A stretch of DNA of 64,000 nt from Mallotus nudiflorus (lineage: Eukaryota; Streptophyta; Magnoliopsida; Malpighiales; Euphorbiaceae), in assembly GCA_947683625.1 (NCBI GenBank), contig CANTUR010000067.1:218501-282500 (forward strand). Direction: 5' to 3'. Both the position numbers and the translations under genes were made by a program. Below are positions 59,001 through 64,000 of this stretch, piece after piece (positions within the stretch are counted from its first letter, which is position 1; the number at the start of each line of letters is the position of its first letter). The notes below the pieces were generated by a model. It was given only the letters and a program-made list of their open reading frames with translations, ran no database searches and was not told where the DNA came from.

Positions 59001-62000
59001 AACTTTGTATCTTTTAATTATCAAATTTCTATATAAATTTCACGTTTAGTCCCTTCAAAATTTTTTTATTCATAAAAAATTCAACATTACCATTTTCATC
59101 AAGGATTTGAAAATAGCATATAAATAAGTCCAATTTTATATATTTATATAGACATAATGGAAAAACTAAAATCTTTCTTGAGGGATGAACACCCTTGAAT
59201 TATCTTTATAAATTTTTAAGTATAATATAATATACAAATATTTTATTATTAATATATTATTTATTCTATGTAAAAAATTAAAATAACATTTCAATAAAAA
59301 ATAAAAATATATATTGATATATTATTTAAATATAATCTAGTATAGAAATATTTTTAAATAAAGATAAATATTACATATGCTTTGTTTTCTAATCAAATAA
59401 TGTTTTAAAATAATAAATAAGGTATTCATTTCTCTAGATATTTTTTAATTTTTTCACTAAATTCTATATAAATATAGAAAATATAGACATATTTATATGC
59501 TATTTTCAAATTTTAGACTACTATAATAAAGCTGAATTGTTTATGGACCAAAAAGTGTTATAAAGACAACTCACAAAATCTAAATAGGAATTTGATAGCT
59601 AAAAAAGATACACATTAAAATTTTATAATTGAATTATAATCAAACACAAAATTTAATGATAATTTAGGCGCATGTATAGACTTGTTAATTTATTAGGTTT
59701 GGACGGTTGCAATTGTATTTGTAAAGAGCTGCAAATGAGCAACATTGTCAATGATCATTTTGAGAAAGAAATTTGTTCTGTCACCATTTTCATTTTCTTA
59801 TTTATGTTCATTGCATATTTTAAATCTTATGAGAATGAAGCAAAACCTCAATAATTAGTTGGATTATAGGAAATTTTCCGTTTATTTATATCAAAATTTC
59901 AATTTAAAAATGTGTTTGAAAAGTTTAGAATTGCACAACTTCGGTGAAATAGATTCTGTCTTTTTTTTTTTAATGAAGAAAAAATAGATTCTATCTAGTA
60001 AAGAGCAAATTATGTTTTTCATCTTTGTTTGAAAAAAATTTTACATCCTTATTTTTAACTTTCTCCTAAAATTTTTCATTAGTCTCTGATATATATTACA
60101 ACACATTTGAGTCCTTACATTTTATGAAGATAAAACAACTGAATTACTCAATTTTAATATGATAAATAGTTTAGTCCTTTAATTACTTTAAGATTTAAAA
60201 TTTCGATACAAGCTAAACTTTAGATACCTATACATGTCTCTATCAATACATTAATAAAAAATTAAGTTGTGATTTTGCTAAATTCATAACTTTTTATTAA
60301 TTTATTTTATATTCATTTTTACTAGATTTCATTAATTTTTATTCAATTTAGGGTTGTATTTACCTAAGATTTAGATAATATCTAAAATAAATAATTTAAA
60401 AGAAAGTAAAATTGTGAAACTAAATATAAAAAAGGGAACATGAGATGAAATTGATGAATTTATGAAAATTATATATTTATTTTTATTTTAAAGTGTTGAT
60501 GGAGTAATCTATAAATTAGTAGATATTGTGATTTTAAATTTAAAATAATTAAACAAAATAAAGGATTCAAATATGTTATCTTATTAAAAGTATAGGGATT
60601 CAAGTTTTAATTTTTGTTTTTATTTACTAAGATATGCAAAAATTTTAACGAATGTTGATGGAATTAAAATAAAAGGAAAAAAGTCAATTTTCAAATGAAA
60701 GTAAGAAAAGAATAATTGTTGAGCACTCTTATAAGGAAAAAAAGAGAAAGGTAAGGGTTCGAACCCTACTTTTCTCAAATTGGATATCCACACTTGAACT
60801 ATTTGAATTACTTGTAAGGAACCAAAAAAAATTATGGTAAATTTACTCTTTAGTACTATCTTCAATCACAATAGATCAACGATTGCAAGATTTTATTGTA
60901 CTAACCGTGTACGTCTGGTTTCCGGTACTTTCCCCATGCTTTGAGGACCATGTAGAATGCCCATTCTTATCATATTCAATGCAAACAGAGTTCACTTGGG
61001 ATCCGCAAGTAATAACCATTTGCCTAATTGTAGTGTAAAATCCATCATCCCAATGGTCACGGCCTTGTCCTCCAAATGCACTGATAAATTCAGAAGGTTT
61101 CGGATAGGAGATAGATTCCACATGTGCTCCAATTGCATAGAGACTTCTTCCGTAGAATCCAACAATCTTGCCATCAAATGAGGGAAAGGAGAAATATGTA
61201 CCAAATTGTCGACCAAATGGTCCATACGTTCTCCTATTGCTCTGAAATGCGAGTGATGTAATTGCATTATCATTCATATCGTTGACAGAGTCATAATAAC
61301 CGGAAACTGAAGTTAGAAACTCATCCGGGAAATCAAGTTCGATCTGCAACAGAAACAAGTGAAAGTATAAATTAATTTTGTATATTAGGTATGTATATGA
61401 TGATGTGCCGAACATGTTTGTGTTTGTCAGTCAGTTTTCCCCCTCAACTTGGTTGAAATAAGGTTTATTAATATTTTTCCAGTATTATATGAGGTCTTCA
61501 AATGATATTTTTATAAGTTAATATAAAATTATTTAAACACTAAACTAGCTGAAAAGTGTTTAGATGTACTTTTTAGCAAGTTTAGTTATCAAAATAGTCA
61601 ATTTGTCATGGTCCAGTGCACCACTGTTTAAGCAGATATTATATATATATATATTGGTTGATTCCTTTGTAAATTAACTAAACCTCTAATAAATACCAAC
61701 CAATATATATATGTTCATAAGGGACCAACCATATCAGTATTCCGTTCCCAATCTCCACCATGCTGCTTAGACCACACTAGTGAGCCACCATAAGTGCAGT
61801 ACTCAACCCAGATGGAACTAATAAAAGCTCCATGCACAATTCTTATTCCCTTTATTGTAAAATGAATTCCATCATCCCATAAATTTCCTTTTCTTTCACC
61901 AAATGGAGAAACAGATTTCATCGCATACAGATTCGAGGTATGCTCCAAATGTCCACCAATGGAATCAAGATGAGCACCACACCTCCCATGAAATCCAATG

Positions 62001-62823
62001 ATCTTGCCGTCAGTTGGCGGGAAAGAAAAGTACTTGCCTTTTTCCGCACCGAAAGGCCCAAAAACTCTTCTGTTAGTTTGAAATGTCAGTGATCGCAGAA
62101 CAACAGGGGAATGGTTTGCACTATAGTACCCTGAGATTAAAGTCACATACTCATCTGGATGATCTAGTTCAACCTGTTAAAAAAAAAAATGAAAGACAAC
62201 TAAGTAATTAAATGTTGTTCCTGGAAAAGTGCTTCATTTCTATTTCATAGGAGTTGATTTGCTCTAATTGAAGTTTCAACTCGAAACTTACACAAACTAA
62301 TAAATACATGTTCATATTGCTCAAATAACTCGAGACCTCACCAATCAACTAATTCATGCAACTGAATGAGTTGACTCACCACATATTTGTTGCCCAAATC
62401 GCTTTCTCCATGCCTTGAAGATGATACTAACTCTCCATCATCCTGGTACTCGATTAAAATAGAATTTATTACTGATTCAGAAGCCACAGTTATTCGCCTT
62501 ACAGTGGTGTGCGGCCCATCATCCCAGGAAGATCCGCCATTTCCTCCAAATGGACCAACAAATTTGAAAGGGGAAATTGGCTCTAAATGTACTCCAATGC
62601 GAAGAAGATAAGGACAATAAGACGGACCGTAGCATCCAAACAACCCAACAAACTTGCCCCCAAAAGATGGAATCAAGAAATAGTTTCCTCTAATAGTACC
62701 AAATGAGCGAAATCTTCTCTTGTTGCTGCTTAAAGTAATTGACGAGATAAAGATACGGTCTAAATATGTATTGCTGTAACCTGAAATCGATGTAAGGTAC
62801 TCATCTGGATAGTCTAGTTTGAT
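55811..62823 (-). CDS. Multi-domain jacalin-related lectin (six exons seen; 5' end outside window)
   Basis: Jacalin-fold lectins bind mannose- or galactose-type glycans and in plants usually act in storage, defence or stress. Six GT-AG exons, all starting in phase 0 with a motif of the type [IV]xLD[YHF]P[DSN]E: A 62823-62380, B 62173-61730, C 61343-60906, D 58144-57695, E 57070-56648, F 56059-55811, together about 815 codons. Each exon holds the C-terminal part of one domain and the N-terminal part (GPFGG...WDDG) of the next. There is no in-frame stop before TAG at 55813-55811. No initiator exon is seen up to 64000. That C joins D across a 2.8-kb intron is inference from matching phase; two adjacent genes are possible. 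Confidence 0.85.
56648..57070 (-). CDS. Jacalin exon E (141 codons)
   Basis: Starts VKLDYPSEYLVSISGYYG. The loop reads SHYLS, so GxxxD is lost. The next domain begins LGPFGGLGGDPWDDG with all key residues. The donor is GTCAGT. Parent of exon E' (49828-50250). Confidence 0.88.
57695..58144 (-). CDS. Jacalin exon D (150 codons)
   Basis: Starts IKLDYPDEFLILLSGSYNS. The loop reads GDYLN, with Asn instead of Asp. The next domain starts EPKGWKSSDVWDDG, without the GPFGG motif. The donor is GTTAGT. Parent of the broken exon at 50889-52811. Confidence 0.88.
58160..60905. other. Long intron (or intergenic gap) between jacalin exons C and D
   Basis: AT-rich, no supported exon. It contains the foldback element at 58954-59669 and unrelated low-complexity DNA. 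A short frame at 59672-59854 has no known domain. Bases 58245-58410 are the left limit of the segment duplicated at 55066. Confidence 0.6.
58954..59669. mobile_element. Foldback element with about 230-bp inverted arms
   Basis: The left arm GCATAAATGATTATTAAATT pairs with the complement of the right end GCCTAAATTATCATTAAATT. Both arms share TTTGAAAATAGCATATAAATA and TATATTTATATAGA. No coding frame and no convincing target duplication. It shares internal words with 15751-16179. Confidence 0.65.
60906..61343 (-). CDS. Jacalin exon C (146 codons)
   Basis: Starts IELDFPDEFLTSVSGYYD. GFYGRSLYAIGAHV lacks several residues of the GxxxD loop. The next domain begins FISAFGGQGRDHWDDG. The donor is GTTAGT. 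The following exon would be D across the foldback element at 58954-59669. Confidence 0.87.
61730..62173 (-). CDS. Jacalin exon B (148 codons)
   Basis: Starts VELDHPDEYVTLISGYY after AACAG. GRCGAHLDSIGGH has an intact GxxxD loop. The next domain start, SVSPFGERKGNLWDDG, has a changed GG pair. The donor GTTGGT is weak but in the same place as in the other exons. Confidence 0.87.
62380..62823 (-). CDS. Jacalin exon A (148 codons)
   Basis: Starts IKLDYPDEYLTSISGY after TTGCAG and ends NKYV before GTGAGT. The sugar-loop GxxxD position reads PYLLR, so the Asp is missing. The next domain begins FVGPFGGNGGSSWDDG. Confidence 0.88.
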
Positions 62824-64000
62824 CTGCAAGAGTTACATCCACAAAATTTCCATTAACTAATATGAGTTCCAACTTCCTGCCCAAGACAAGAAGATCAATA
62901 ATTCCACCTGGAGCATCATTTATTGATGCATGAAATTGAATTAATTTTCAGCACTACAAATGCGTTTTGGCCAAAACTATATATAAAATGCAATAGCAAC
63001 AACCTCAATAGAAATATTTTTCTTATATCTTGATTACATTTTTTGGAAGAAGTTTTGATTTCCTACATTTGGTTCCTTGTGTTTGATTATTATTGTTAGA
63101 TTATTTCAAAATTTAGTAGCTTTTATGTAGTTGAGTAATAAGAATTGATCTTGATAAACGGGTTCCACAAGCTCCTACTTCAATGGAAGGTGAAATAAAT
63201 TGTCAATAGGGGATTACATGATCTACAAAACAAGAAGCTTTAGAATGGGGCTAGGTGGTGTCGTGACGTTCCCACTTCGATACTTAAGTTAGCTATAGAA
63301 GATCAACGGATAAGTTTAAGGTAGTTGATGGTAATTGAATAACTTACCTTGTTAAGTTGGAGTGGGAGTTTATTTAAAAATTAAGGGACTGCCACCTAGT
63401 TGAGTAGTTTTAGATTTTATGGGAGAGTAGTTATGTGGTTGCACGATTTTATAAGAGTTAGAACAAAAATTAAGGACATAGAAATCGATAAATTCTTGAG
63501 TAAACTTAGTTCGCTATATAGAATTATAAACTCTCTACTGTAAAGTTGACATACAGTACAATCAGATAATATTTATTGTATTTCTTAATTTTAAAAGTTA
63601 AACATCTAAACATAGTTAGTTTTAACATATTTGTAACTTCTTTTTCTTTTTTTGAATTATGATTTTTTTAATAATAAATCTCATATGTTATGAATTTTTT
63701 AAATAAAATTATGGGTTATTTTCTAAAATAATAAGTAAAGCTCACTTGTTCATAATCCATTTTCTTTGTCTTGTGGCTAAGTGTTGATGGCTTCTTACTT
63801 TTTTTTAGTTGTATTTACAACTTCATATTTTATTATTATATATTTTAGAATACTAATATTTAACTATTTTTTTTCTAGTAATTCTAAAATATGTCCTACA
63901 TTTTAGAAATTCAGCCATTTTGTTTTTTATGTAAAATTTATTTGTAAAAAATAAAGTAACTATAACTACACTTACGTTTTGTATTAAAAAAATTATTTTT
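62824..64000. other. Intron or upstream region of the jacalin gene
   Basis: No jacalin N-terminal exon (GPFGG/WDDG) was found here on the minus strand and no other gene is evident. The exon A acceptor at 62824 requires an upstream exon, so its donor lies to the right of this window or was missed in this stretch. Confidence 0.55.

Noticed and set aside
60000..60650. Possible further inverted-repeat element
   Set aside because: Some complementary words (GAGTCCTTACATTTTATGAAG and GAATCCCTATACTTTTAATAAG) exist, but ends and arms cannot be set in this AT-rich stretch.

Overview
This is nuclear DNA of a flowering plant, most likely a woody eudicot. It is strongly AT-rich, its genes have GT-AG introns, and it holds a SIP1-type raffinose-synthase-family gene, multi-domain jacalin-related lectins and nested Ty3/gypsy and Ty1/copia retrotransposons. 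I cannot assign a species from sequence alone.

Left edge (1-1970, minus strand): the first eight exons, the last one partial, of a SIP1/RFS1-like raffinose synthase family gene, with a TATA box near 2106-2113. The gene continues beyond base 1. From 2.2 to 8.46 kb is AT-rich intergenic DNA with a five-copy degenerate tandem repeat and a 1.04-kb Mutator-like foldback element.

8464-14960: Tat-1, a Ty3/gypsy element of the Tat type, with 5' LTR, PBS, gag, protease, RT, RNase H, integrase and an antisense coiled-coil ORF. It is full of stop codons, and its 3' LTR is replaced by an inverted copy of the LTR-end/PBS junction. From 15 to 21.4 kb there are several inverted-repeat (MULE/MITE-like) elements; one has a perfect 9-bp target duplication.

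21413-30060: a decayed copia (SIRE-like) element whose 5' LTR is split by a solo LTR of a second gypsy family with a perfect 5-bp duplication. 30.6-43.4 kb: a large element of that same LTR family, with gag, protease and a G-patch domain but no visible reverse transcriptase or integrase, plus three tandem-repeat arrays in its 3' part. It sits inside a second Tat element (Tat-2, to 49156), which itself was inserted into an exon of a jacalin pseudogene. The sequences expected on the left side of these insertions are absent, so a deletion has joined unrelated sequence near 30.1-30.6 kb.

49.2-62.8 kb (minus strand): jacalin-related lectin DNA. An apparently coding set of six in-phase exons (62823 to 55811) is followed by a tandem duplicate of its last three exons, which is wrecked by two solo LTRs, a 67-bp duplication, a nonsense codon, a damaged splice acceptor and the Tat-2 insertion. 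The first exon(s) of the lectin gene lie to the right of the window. No tRNA, rRNA or CRISPR was seen, and I find no system that clearly lacks any known precedent. The most unusual signals are palindromic repeats in the LTRs that change in a compensating way, a repeat array that keeps long antisense frames open, and the odd 3' end of Tat-1.
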